From an uncultured Clostridia bacterium (GTDB lineage Bacteria > Bacillota > Clostridia > Christensenellales > Pumilibacteraceae), in the NCBI GenBank assembly GCA_947598585.1, contig CANQFK010000008.1:1-58044 (forward strand): 58,044 bases of DNA. The letters are read 5' to 3'. Shown here in pieces: positions 1 to 6,596 of this stretch (positions within the stretch are counted from its first letter, which is position 1; every line of letters starts with the position of its first letter). The notes beneath the pieces are model-generated. The model saw only the letters and a program-made list of their open reading frames with translations, did not search any database and was not told where the DNA came from. The translations under genes were made by a program, and so were the position numbers.

Positions 1-60
1 CTGCACGGAGTTACCACAAGATCCTTAGTCTTGCGCGTCTGCCAGTTCCGCCACAACCGC
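1..60 (-). tRNA. tRNA-Leu(AAG), 3' part cut by window edge
   Basis: Read on the minus strand from base 60, the sequence starts with acceptor arm GCGGTTG, followed by a class II leucine-type D arm (GGCGGAACTGGCAGACGC). The anticodon stem CAAGA/TCTTG encloses loop CTAAGGA. With U33 fixed as the second loop base, the anticodon is AAG, reading CUU, and G37 fits NAG-type leucine tRNAs. The long variable arm starts at the window edge, and the T arm and 3' end lie outside. The A34 implies inosine modification. A good promoter lies at 72-100. Confidence 0.88.
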
Positions 61-71
61 AAAGCATATGT

Positions 72-100
72 ATTTTATCATATGTGATTTGCGTTGTCAA
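72..100 (-). promoter_or_regulatory. Sigma-A promoter of the tRNA-Leu gene
   Basis: On the minus strand TTGACA (bases 100-95), 17 bases, then TAAAAT (77-72), ending 11 bases before the tRNA 5' end. Near-consensus vegetative promoter. Confidence 0.75.
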
Positions 101-232
101 TCGATTTATGGCGTTTTTACCGATTGCTTAAAAATTTTTTTTCACTTAATAGAGGGGAGGACGCATAAATATTTTATCGCCACGGCGGAGCAAATAAATT
201 TATATTTTTGCTTTTTTTAGCGATGTTTATAC

Positions 233-261
233 TTGACTAAAATCATTCATAGTGGTAAAAT
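233..261 (+). promoter_or_regulatory. Sigma-A promoter of the antiporter gene
   Basis: TTGACT (233-238), 17-base spacer, TAAAAT (256-261). The predicted transcript has a leader of about 35 bases before the ATG at 304. Confidence 0.6.
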
Positions 262-303
262 CAAACGGTTGCAAAATCAGCGACCAAAAGAGAGAAAAAA
301 ATT

Positions 304-1617
304 ATGATATTACATTCATGGAATGCGACGCTTTTGTGCCTTTCAATAGCCATGATAGCGGGATTGTTGCTTTCAAGGCTCGTAAAATTGATCAAGTTGC
401 CGGCAGTCACGGGCTACCTTATCGCCGGAATTTTGATCGGACCGTATTGCCTCGGCGCGCTCGGCAAACTTATCGGCGTGGACGGGCTCGGTTTTATCAC
501 GCACGAGGCAGTCGAATCGTTTTCGATAATCAGTGAAGTAGCTCTCGGCTTTATCGCTTTTTCGATAGGTACCGAATTCAGGCTCGAAGATATCCGACAT
601 ATCGGCAAAAAGGCGACGGTTATTGCTATTTTGCAGGCTGTCACCGCCACCGTGTTCGTGGATATCGCAATGATCGCCCTGCACTTCATTATGCCCGATA
701 AGATGTCGATAGAGGTTGCGATCGTGCTCGGCGCGGTAGCCACTGCAACGGCTCCTGCGGCAACATTGATGGTTGTGCGCCAATACAAGGCAAAGGGACC
801 TGTCACCGACATGCTTTTGCCCGTTGTCGCGCTCGACGACGCGGTTGGACTTGTGGTCTTTTCGATATCGTTCGGTATTGCAAAGACGATGTACAGCGGC
901 GAACTCGAAGTTATTTCGGTCATATTCAACCCGTTGATCGAAGTTGTTATATCGATAGGAATGGGCGCGCTTCTCGGCTACTTGTTCAATCTCATCGAAA
1001 AATGTTTCAAATCCAACAGCAAGCGCCTTTGCCTTGCGATAATGTTCGTTTTGCTGGCTGTGGCTATATCTTCGCTCGAAATCAAAGTGGGCAAAATAAC
1101 GATCGGGTTCTCCTCGCTGCTCGTGTGCATGATGCTCGGAACGATCTTTTGCAATCTCTGCAAAGAACAGGCGGAGATCATGGAAAAGACCGACAAATGG
1201 ACCGCGCCGCTGTTCTTGCTGTTTTTCGTTATCTCGGGAGCGGAACTCGAATTGAAAGTCTTTGCGGATTGGATGATTGTTGTCATAGGCATAGTTTATG
1301 TGCTCGTTCGCGCCGCAGGCAAGTACATCGGAGCAGGTTTGAGTTCTCGTATGATGAAATGCGAACCTGTCATCAATAAGTACCTCGGCATAACGCTTTT
1401 GCCCCAAGCGGGAGTCGCCCTCGGAATGTCGCTTACCGTCATTGCATCGGGCGCGATAGGTGACGGCGGAGTTATCGTTCGCAATATAACGCTCTTTGCC
1501 GTGCTTATCTACGAACTTGTGGGTCCGATGCTCACCAAGATAGCGCTCACCAAGGCGGGCGAGATCGTTCCCAAAATAGAGGTGGCAAAACAGAGCGATG
1601 CCGACGACGAAGATTAG
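304..1617 (+). CDS. Cation:proton antiporter, CPA2 family
   Basis: A 437-residue, almost entirely hydrophobic protein with about 12 membrane helices. It matches the CPA2 (KefB/NapA-like) monovalent cation/H+ exchanger fold. The start AGLLLSRLVKLIKLPAVTGY is the typical N-terminal helix of the family, and Asp178-Asp179 in LDDAVGLVVF corresponds to the paired aspartates of electrogenic CPA2 exchangers. The gene stands alone behind its own promoter at 233-261, with only a weak purine-rich ribosome site (AAAGAGAG). No C-terminal TrkA-N/RCK domain is present, so it is not a full KefB/C. The tail is short and acidic (DADDED). Whether Na+ or K+ is exchanged cannot be told from sequence. The family is clear, the substrate is inferred. 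Confidence 0.85.
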   Translation: MILHSWNATLLCLSIAMIAGLLLSRLVKLIKLPAVTGYLIAGILIGPYCLGALGKLIGVDGLGFITHEAVESFSIISEVALGFIAFSIGTEFRLEDIRHIGKKATVIAILQAVTATVFVDIAMIALHFIMPDKMSIEVAIVLGAVATATAPAATLMVVRQYKAKGPVTDMLLPVVALDDAVGLVVFSISFGIAKTMYSGELEVISVIFNPLIEVVISIGMGALLGYLFNLIEKCFKSNSKRLCLAIMFVLLAVAISSLEIKVGKITIGFSSLLVCMMLGTIFCNLCKEQAEIMEKTDKWTAPLFLLFFVISGAELELKVFADWMIVVIGIVYVLVRAAGKYIGAGLSSRMMKCEPVINKYLGITLLPQAGVALGMSLTVIASGAIGDGGVIVRNITLFAVLIYELVGPMLTKIALTKAGEIVPKIEVAKQSDADDED

Positions 1618-1678
1618 TCCCGTTATATTTTGATTATCTGATAAAAAGTGAAAATTACGGTAAAGAAACGGGAAACGC

Positions 1679-1707
1679 TTGACATATCGATATTTTTGTT
1701 TTAAACT
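1679..1707 (+). promoter_or_regulatory. Sigma-A promoter of the lipoprotein gene
   Basis: TTGACA (1679-1684), 17 bases, TAAACT (1702-1707). The ATG at 1780 is preceded by TAGGAGAAA, a normal ribosome site. Confidence 0.7.
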
Positions 1708-1779
1708 ATATATATGGTTTTATAAACGGTAAAAAGTTTGTCTTTTGCCGACCATAGTCACAGGTTATAGGAGAAAAAC

Positions 1780-3015
1780 ATGGCTAAAAAAATATTATTG
1801 GTTTTGATGACCGTATTATCGTTATCGCTTTGTTTCACGTTGATCGCGTGCGACAACGGCGTCGATAAGAAGCATGAGCATCAGCATATTTTTTCCGAAG
1901 AATGGCTTCACGATGCGAATTCGCATTGGCACGCTGCCGTTTGCCACAACGGCGTTACTTCCCAGCCCGAAGAGCATACGTTTATAGATGATAAATGCTA
2001 TGTTTGCGGTTACAACAAGTTGACGGAATCGACTTCGGATACCAAAAGAGAGGCGGGACTTACTTGCAAGAATTATCTTTCTGACGATACCAAAATTTTG
2101 ATTAGCGTAGCTAACGCGATCACCGATCTTCAAGTTTATACAAAGGATCACAAGCCTATAATCGCGATAGATTCGCACGCATTGGAAAACAATAAAAGAG
2201 TCAAAAAAGTCACGATAGGAAGCAATGTCCTTACGATAGGCGAAGCTGCGTTTAAAGGTTGCGCGGCGCTCGAAGAAGTCATAATAGAAAACGCCGCTAT
2301 CTCCATACAAGAGGAAGCGTTCGCCGATTGCCCCAAACTTGAAAAGATCTCTGTCGGCAACAGCGTCATAAGCATAGCAAACAACGCGTTTAAAGGTTGC
2401 GCGGCGCTCAAAGAAGTTCATATTGCCGACGCCGACAGCTGGTGCAACATTATATTCGCCAATGAGAGCGCAAATCCGTTGACTATTGCTCACGAGTTGT
2501 ACCTCGACGGAGAACCTCTCAAAAACGTTGTTCTGACCGATGCGGTAAAGAAAATAGGCGACTACGCATTCGACTCCTGTTCGACTATCGAGAGCGTCGA
2601 AATGTCCGGCAGCATTGTGTCTATCGGCACTGACGCTTTTAAGGATTGCACGAAAATCAATAAAGTCAATTACACGGGCAATATCGCAGATTGGTGCGGA
2701 ATGTTTATGTACAATCAATATTCCAATCCGCTATACTATGCAAAAGCGCTTCACATCAACAATGTTGAAGTGACCGAAGTGGATATCCCCGAGGGCGTGC
2801 AAAGCATTTGCGATTATGCGTTCGTGTCATGCTCGAACATAAAGAAAATTTCCATACCGAAAAGCGTTTTGCTTATAGGCGACGGAATATTGTTTAATTG
2901 TGACACCGCTAATTTGAGCGAAGTAAATTTCAACGGTTCCGAAGAAGAATGGAAGAGTATAGGTCTTGGTCTTAAAAACGATAATTGGCTCGAAAAGTTG
3001 TCCTATAAAGCATAA
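1780..3015 (+). CDS. Surface lipoprotein with BspA-type leucine-rich repeats
   Basis: 411 residues. A signal peptide of about 24 residues ends in lipobox LIAC, so the protein should be lipid-anchored outside the membrane. Residues about 28-82 form a His/Cys-rich segment (HEHQHIF, HWHAAVCH, CYVCG), often seen ahead of repeats in Clostridia surface proteins and possibly metal-binding. The remainder is made of about 23-residue LRR_5/BspA repeats such as IGEAAFKGCAALEEVII. Two repeats share an exact 24-base stretch (2248-2271 and 2386-2409), 138 bases apart, which suggests recent repeat duplication. It has its own promoter and terminator and no functional partner next to it. BspA-like proteins are usually tied to adhesion or host/matrix contact; that role is inference here. 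Confidence 0.85.
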   Translation: MAKKILLVLMTVLSLSLCFTLIACDNGVDKKHEHQHIFSEEWLHDANSHWHAAVCHNGVTSQPEEHTFIDDKCYVCGYNKLTESTSDTKREAGLTCKNYLSDDTKILISVANAITDLQVYTKDHKPIIAIDSHALENNKRVKKVTIGSNVLTIGEAAFKGCAALEEVIIENAAISIQEEAFADCPKLEKISVGNSVISIANNAFKGCAALKEVHIADADSWCNIIFANESANPLTIAHELYLDGEPLKNVVLTDAVKKIGDYAFDSCSTIESVEMSGSIVSIGTDAFKDCTKINKVNYTGNIADWCGMFMYNQYSNPLYYAKALHINNVEVTEVDIPEGVQSICDYAFVSCSNIKKISIPKSVLLIGDGILFNCDTANLSEVNFNGSEEEWKSIGLGLKNDNWLEKLSYKA

Positions 3016-3045
3016 CGATCTATAAAATTTATAAAAGAATTGCAA

Positions 3046-3077
3046 AGAGAGGAAGCCCAAAACGTTTCCTCTTTTTT
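3046..3077 (+). terminator. Rho-independent terminator after the lipoprotein gene
   Basis: AGAGGAA (3048-3054) pairs with TTCCTCT (3066-3072), followed by a run of T to 3077. Confidence 0.7.
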
Positions 3078-3121
3078 GTGGCATTTTGCCAAAAGCGACG
3101 CAGTATATTTTGCTATATCGA

Positions 3122-3150
3122 TTGACTTTTTGCGCAATATTTGTTATCAT
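3122..3150 (+). promoter_or_regulatory. Promoter giving a predicted leaderless transcript
   Basis: TTGACT (3122-3127), 17 bases, TATCAT (3145-3150), six bases, then the ATG at 3157. The expected start of transcription falls on or next to the A of the start codon, and there is no Shine-Dalgarno. Confidence 0.65.
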
Positions 3151-3156
3151 ATAATC

Positions 3157-3504
3157 ATGAACGACAAACTCCGAAGAATAATAGCGATCATAGCCTTGGT
3201 TTTTTTGTCTTTGTTCACGATATTGTTGATAATCTATCTTTGCGATACCAAAAAGACGCTTTTGAACGGTTCCGTTGGCGACCTTGTCATCTGGACGGGC
3301 GCGATCGGTCTGGCGCTATGTTTGGTGCTTTGGCTTGCCCACGCTTTTCCCGCTCAACAGGTCAAAGACGAGCAACGCGAGCGTCTGAGAAGGGAAGAAC
3401 AGGGATTGGACGCCGAAGACAAGACTGATGAAGACAAGACGAATGAAGAGCAAAAAGAGCAGGAGCAAAACGACTATTCGAACAAAAACTCTAATAACCC
3501 TTGA
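3157..3504 (+). CDS. Small membrane protein with charged tail, unknown function
   Basis: 115 residues. Two hydrophobic segments (about residues 8-27 and 44-62) are followed by a highly charged, Glu/Lys/Gln-rich C-terminal tail that looks disordered or coiled and ends in Asn/Ser. An upstream in-frame start at 3040 would add 39 residues but would place the strong promoter at 3122-3150 inside the gene, so the Met at 3157 is preferred. Translation would then be leaderless. The last 14 bases overlap the end of the convergent gene on the minus strand. I do not recognise a family. Confidence 0.7.
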   Translation: MNDKLRRIIAIIALVFLSLFTILLIIYLCDTKKTLLNGSVGDLVIWTGAIGLALCLVLWLAHAFPAQQVKDEQRERLRREEQGLDAEDKTDEDKTNEEQKEQEQNDYSNKNSNNP

Positions 3505-4216
3505 CTTCGCATAAGATCGACATGGTTATATTTACGGCGGCGGCTACTATGCAAAGGAGCGCATAGGGCGAAAACGCCGCGGTAAAAAGCAGGACGAGCG
3601 CGGTAAAAAGATATCCTTTGATCTTGGTTTTTTTCAGCGCCGATTTCAGTAATCGTATCTTCCTTTTGTGACGAGTTTTGACTTCGGGCAGCAACCCGTA
3701 TTTATCCAAAAAATTATACGTTTTGTTTTTTGTCAGAACAGACACGGGTATGTCCGAGAAAAGTTCGAGATTTTTTTCCGCTTCGACCGAAAGTTCCGTG
3801 CAAACGATCAACAGTTTTTTATTCTCTTTCAAGGCAAGATTGTATGCGTGATTCAATTTTTCGAGCGGGAACTTTCCGTAAAAGTAGGGATAGATCACCG
3901 TCCTTAAAGTCACTATCGCATCGCTATCGATGCTGCCATTGACGGCGTTTGCGAGATCGGTCAACAGTTTGCCATTGTCCATAGTCATGAGTTCGCGCAA
4001 AGTGTTCGCCGTCTTTATTTGTCGCTCCTTGCTCAAATTCTTTTTGCCGTAATATGTTCTTATAAGCAGCGTCAAAAGCATTGTGACGGCTGTGGCAATG
4101 AGGATTATAAGATAAAGTTCTTTAATAAAATATCTGATCACGATCGCGCTAAACAGCCATATGGCGACAGCGCGTATGATCTCATCGGAAGCGATTGCCA
4201 ATTTGGATTTTTCCAT
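3491..4216 (-). CDS. Membrane protein with cytosolic middle domain, unknown function
   Basis: 241 residues. A hydrophobic pair near the N-terminus (about 12-55) and another near the C-terminus (about 203-236) flank a soluble, mixed alpha/beta region of about 145 residues. The middle contains a hydrophobic strand (KKLLIVCTEL), then IPVSVLTKNKTYNFLDKYGL, loosely like nuclease-fold or Rossmann-type cores but without a motif I would trust. The gene diverges from sua5, and a -10-like CATAAT (4223-4228 on the minus strand) ends six bases before its ATG with no Shine-Dalgarno, so this mRNA may be leaderless. Its 3' end overlaps the convergent gene by 14 bases. Function unknown. Confidence 0.75.
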   Translation of the reverse strand: MEKSKLAIASDEIIRAVAIWLFSAIVIRYFIKELYLIILIATAVTMLLTLLIRTYYGKKNLSKERQIKTANTLRELMTMDNGKLLTDLANAVNGSIDSDAIVTLRTVIYPYFYGKFPLEKLNHAYNLALKENKKLLIVCTELSVEAEKNLELFSDIPVSVLTKNKTYNFLDKYGLLPEVKTRHKRKIRLLKSALKKTKIKGYLFTALVLLFTAAFSPYALLCIVAAAVNITMSILCEVKGY

Positions 4217-4218
4217 AC

Positions 4219-4246
4219 TTGAATTATGCCTAAAAAGGTTTTAAAT
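4219..4246 (+). promoter_or_regulatory. Promoter of sua5, predicted leaderless; overlaps divergent promoter
   Basis: TTGAAT (4219-4224), 16 bases, TTAAAT (4241-4246), six bases, ATG at 4253. The -35 overlaps the minus-strand -10 (ATTATG on plus, 4223-4228) of the divergent gene, so both genes seem to start within about 40 bases. Confidence 0.5.
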
Positions 4247-4252
4247 AAACGT

Positions 4253-5224
4253 ATGAATACACAAATCTTGCAATTTAATACAAAAAACATCGAATTGTGT
4301 GCGGAGGAAATATCAAAAGGCGGAATAGTGGCGTTCCCGACCGAAACGGTTTACGGCTTGGGAGCGGACGCGCTCAACGCCACAGCGGTGAAGAAAATAT
4401 ACGCCGCAAAGGGGCGACCGTCGGATAATCCGCTCATATGCCATATTTCGGATAGATCGCAGGTGGAAAAATTCGCATATATCACGCCAATGGCGGAAAA
4501 GTTGATCGATGTCTTTATGCCCGGACCGCTCACCGTGGTTTTGAAGAAGAAAAATGTGCCCGACGTAGTCACGGGCGGATTGGACACGGTAGGAATAAGA
4601 ATGCCCGATCATAAATGCGCGCTCGCGCTTATTGACGCGTGCAAGGTCCCGCTCTGCGCTCCGAGCGCAAATACCAGCACAAAACCGAGCCCTACAACGG
4701 CTCGTCATGTGTTTGACGATCTCAACGGAAAGATCGCATATATACTTGACGGGGGCGCATGCGGCGTCGGGATCGAATCCACAATAGTGGATTGCGTAAA
4801 CGGCGCTATCTTGCGGCATGGCGGAATACCTCGTGAAGAGGTCGAGCGCGTTGTGGGAAAACTCGGCAGCCCGCCCAAAAGCGATGTTCCGCTTTGCCCG
4901 GGCATGAAATATAAACATTACAGCCCGAATGCGACCGTTATACTTGCCGCGTGCGGCGATGATCAGCGGCAACGAATAAAGACCGCATACGACAATCTTA
5001 GCGGTAAAAAAGTCATTTTTTCGACTACCGACGATTACGACGGCAGGAACGTCTGTATTGTCGGTGCCGATATCCGAGAATATGCGCACAATGTGTTTGC
5101 GCTTTTCAGAAAAATGGACGACGAAAACTATGACTATATAATTTGCGAGGGAGTGCCCGAGGCAGGTTTAGGCTCGGCGCTCATGAACCGTCTTGTAAAG
5201 GCAAGCGGCGGAAATATCATATGA
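4253..5224 (+). CDS. sua5: L-threonylcarbamoyladenylate synthase (Sua5/YwlC)
   Basis: Makes threonylcarbamoyl-AMP from threonine, bicarbonate and ATP, the first step of the t6A37 modification of ANN-reading tRNAs. The YrdC domain covers about residues 1-200: KGGIVAFPTETVYGLGADA, the KGRPSDNPL loop and SANTSTKPSPT are all classic. A smaller C-terminal Sua5 domain follows the LCPGMKYKHYSP motif, as in the long Sua5 form. I chose the Met at 4253 rather than the in-frame ATG at 4226, because 4226 lies inside promoter elements and the protein then begins like other Sua5 proteins (MNTQILQF). No Shine-Dalgarno is seen. It heads a sua5-ywlE-rpiB run as in Bacillus. Confidence 0.93.
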   Translation: MNTQILQFNTKNIELCAEEISKGGIVAFPTETVYGLGADALNATAVKKIYAAKGRPSDNPLICHISDRSQVEKFAYITPMAEKLIDVFMPGPLTVVLKKKNVPDVVTGGLDTVGIRMPDHKCALALIDACKVPLCAPSANTSTKPSPTTARHVFDDLNGKIAYILDGGACGVGIESTIVDCVNGAILRHGGIPREEVERVVGKLGSPPKSDVPLCPGMKYKHYSPNATVILAACGDDQRQRIKTAYDNLSGKKVIFSTTDDYDGRNVCIVGADIREYAHNVFALFRKMDDENYDYIICEGVPEAGLGSALMNRLVKASGGNII

Positions 5225-5237
5225 GGAGGATCCAAAC

Positions 5238-5753
5238 ATGGGACGAAAGAAAGGCACGGCAAAAAGCGGCGAAACAAAGGTCAAGACGCCTAAAAGAAAG
5301 ATCTTGTTTGTTTGTACGGGAAATACTTGCAGATCGCCAATGGCGCAATTTTTAATGAAAGACAGACTTCGTAAATTGCGCAAATTGAGCAAATTCGACG
5401 TGACTTCCGCAGGATTGGACGTTCACGATACCGAAATGACTTCGGAGGCAAGGCAGGTGCTGACCGATCTTAACGTAAAATTGACTGCGTTCAAGCCGAC
5501 GCCTCTTACGCCGGAAGCGGTGGATAAAGCCGATCTTGTCGTGTGTATGACAGACAGACACAGAAAGGCGATAGTCACAATCATGGAACATACCACAAAA
5601 AAAGTGTTTTCGGCGAGCCAATTTACAGGCGAAGAGATCATGGATCCGTTCGGAATGGGGCGCATGGCATATGAGGATACCGCCTCTCAGCTTGGCAGGC
5701 TTGTAGACGCCATAATAGATAAGGAACTCAATTCCATGCAAGATAACCATTGA
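5238..5753 (+). CDS. ywlE: Protein-arginine phosphatase (YwlE-like low-molecular-weight phosphatase)
   Basis: 171 residues of the low-molecular-weight tyrosine phosphatase fold. The phosphate loop is CTGNTCRS, with Cys26 as nucleophile and Arg32 binding phosphate. The general acid is the Asp of DPFGMG. Thr30, four residues after the catalytic Cys, is the residue that in Bacillus YwlE gives arginine-phosphate specificity (tyrosine phosphatases usually carry Ile there), so the likely role is opposing McsB-type arginine kinases. A basic N-terminal extension of about 20 residues (GRKKGTAKSG...) is longer than in Bacillus. It starts 13 bases after sua5 behind a GAGGAGG ribosome site. Confidence 0.85.
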   Translation: MGRKKGTAKSGETKVKTPKRKILFVCTGNTCRSPMAQFLMKDRLRKLRKLSKFDVTSAGLDVHDTEMTSEARQVLTDLNVKLTAFKPTPLTPEAVDKADLVVCMTDRHRKAIVTIMEHTTKKVFSASQFTGEEIMDPFGMGRMAYEDTASQLGRLVDAIIDKELNSMQDNH

Positions 5754-5760
5754 CAAACGC

Positions 5761-5789
5761 TTGATTATTTTATGTAAATGACATATAAT
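5761..5789 (+). promoter_or_regulatory. Sigma-A promoter before rpiB
   Basis: TTGATT (5761-5766), 17 bases, perfect TATAAT (5784-5789). rpiB follows with a GGAGGAA ribosome site. This promoter may also feed the ATPase operon, since only four bases separate rpiB from the next gene. Confidence 0.65.
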
Positions 5790-5824
5790 AGATATGTAAA
5801 TTTTTACTCTTTCGGAGGAACGAT

Positions 5825-6274
5825 ATGATTGCCATAGGTTGCGATCACGCAGCGGTCACGTTAAAGGAAACGATAAAGAAACATTTGATCTCGCAGGGCT
5901 ATGAAGTGGAAGATCACGGTTGCTTCACTTCGGAATCCGTAGATTACAGCGATTATGCGCTTAAAGTCGCAGAGGCTGTCGCAAGCGGAAAATGCGACAA
6001 GGGCATACTCATTTGCGGCACGGGCATAGGAATGTCCATAGCCGCAAATAAGGTCAAGGGGATCAGGTGCGCGCATTGTTCGGACACATTTAGCGCAAAG
6101 GCGACGAGGCAACATAACGATGCCAACGTGCTTGCTTTGGGCGAAAGAGTTGTGGGAGCGGGGCTTGCTCTCGATATAGTCGATTGCTTTATCAAAACGC
6201 CTTTTTCGGGCGAAGAGAGGCATGTGCGCCGAATAAACAAGATCTCGGCGATAGAAGAAAAATATTTTAAGTAG
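5825..6274 (+). CDS. rpiB: Ribose 5-phosphate isomerase B
   Basis: 149 residues, the usual RpiB length. Interconverts ribulose 5-phosphate and ribose 5-phosphate in the pentose phosphate pathway. The N-terminal GCDHAA motif and ICGTGIGMSIAANK with catalytic Cys64 are family hallmarks, and the RQHNDAN segment is also typical. It has its own promoter (5761-5789) and a GGAGGAA ribosome site. It sits between ywlE and the V-type ATPase operon, the position that in Bacillus leads towards glyA, upp and atp. Confidence 0.93.
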   Translation: MIAIGCDHAAVTLKETIKKHLISQGYEVEDHGCFTSESVDYSDYALKVAEAVASGKCDKGILICGTGIGMSIAANKVKGIRCAHCSDTFSAKATRQHNDANVLALGERVVGAGLALDIVDCFIKTPFSGEERHVRRINKISAIEEKYFK

Positions 6275-6278
6275 GCGT

Positions 6279-6596
6279 ATGGAAGAACTTATCAGGGAAA
6301 TAGAAAGGGCGGAAAGCGAAGCCGCCAAAATAAAGGCGGAAGCGACTCAAAAGGCCGCCGATATTATTTCCGCACTCGATAAAGAGATCGATAGTCTGAA
6401 AAAGAGTTACGAACGGAAATTAAAGGACGATTCGACACTCGTCCTGGCTCAGACAAAGCAAAAGATAAGCGATCTTGCCCGCGAAGAAGATAATGCGACG
6501 CGGATCAACATAAAAAGGACAGAGGATAATGCGCGTGACAAGATACCGTCATGCGTCGATTTTGTGTATGATTATTTATTGAAGGAATTTAATTAA
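6279..6596 (+). CDS. V-type ATPase subunit G/H-like stalk protein
   Basis: 105 residues, nearly all charged helix (EELIREIERAESEAAKIKAEA), predicted as one long coiled coil. This is the usual first gene of bacterial V-type ATPase operons and forms the peripheral stalk heterodimer with subunit E. Identity rests on position, length and coiled-coil pattern more than on specific residues. It starts four bases after rpiB with a poor ribosome site, suggesting translational coupling, and its stop directly precedes the subunit I start. Confidence 0.8.
   Translation: MEELIREIERAESEAAKIKAEATQKAADIISALDKEIDSLKKSYERKLKDDSTLVLAQTKQKISDLAREEDNATRINIKRTEDNARDKIPSCVDFVYDYLLKEFN

Noticed and set aside
373-1407. 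Long minus-strand open frame opposite the antiporter gene
   Set aside because: Its translation is basic and low-complexity with no family pattern; the plus-strand frame is a clear transporter. Antisense shadow of codon bias.
1618-1679. CCCGTT/AACGGG pairing after the antiporter gene
   Set aside because: Only six pairs with a loop of about 45 bases and no T-run; not called as a terminator.
3040-3156. N-terminal extension of the small membrane protein at 3157
   Set aside because: It would place both the lipoprotein terminator and a strong promoter inside the gene.
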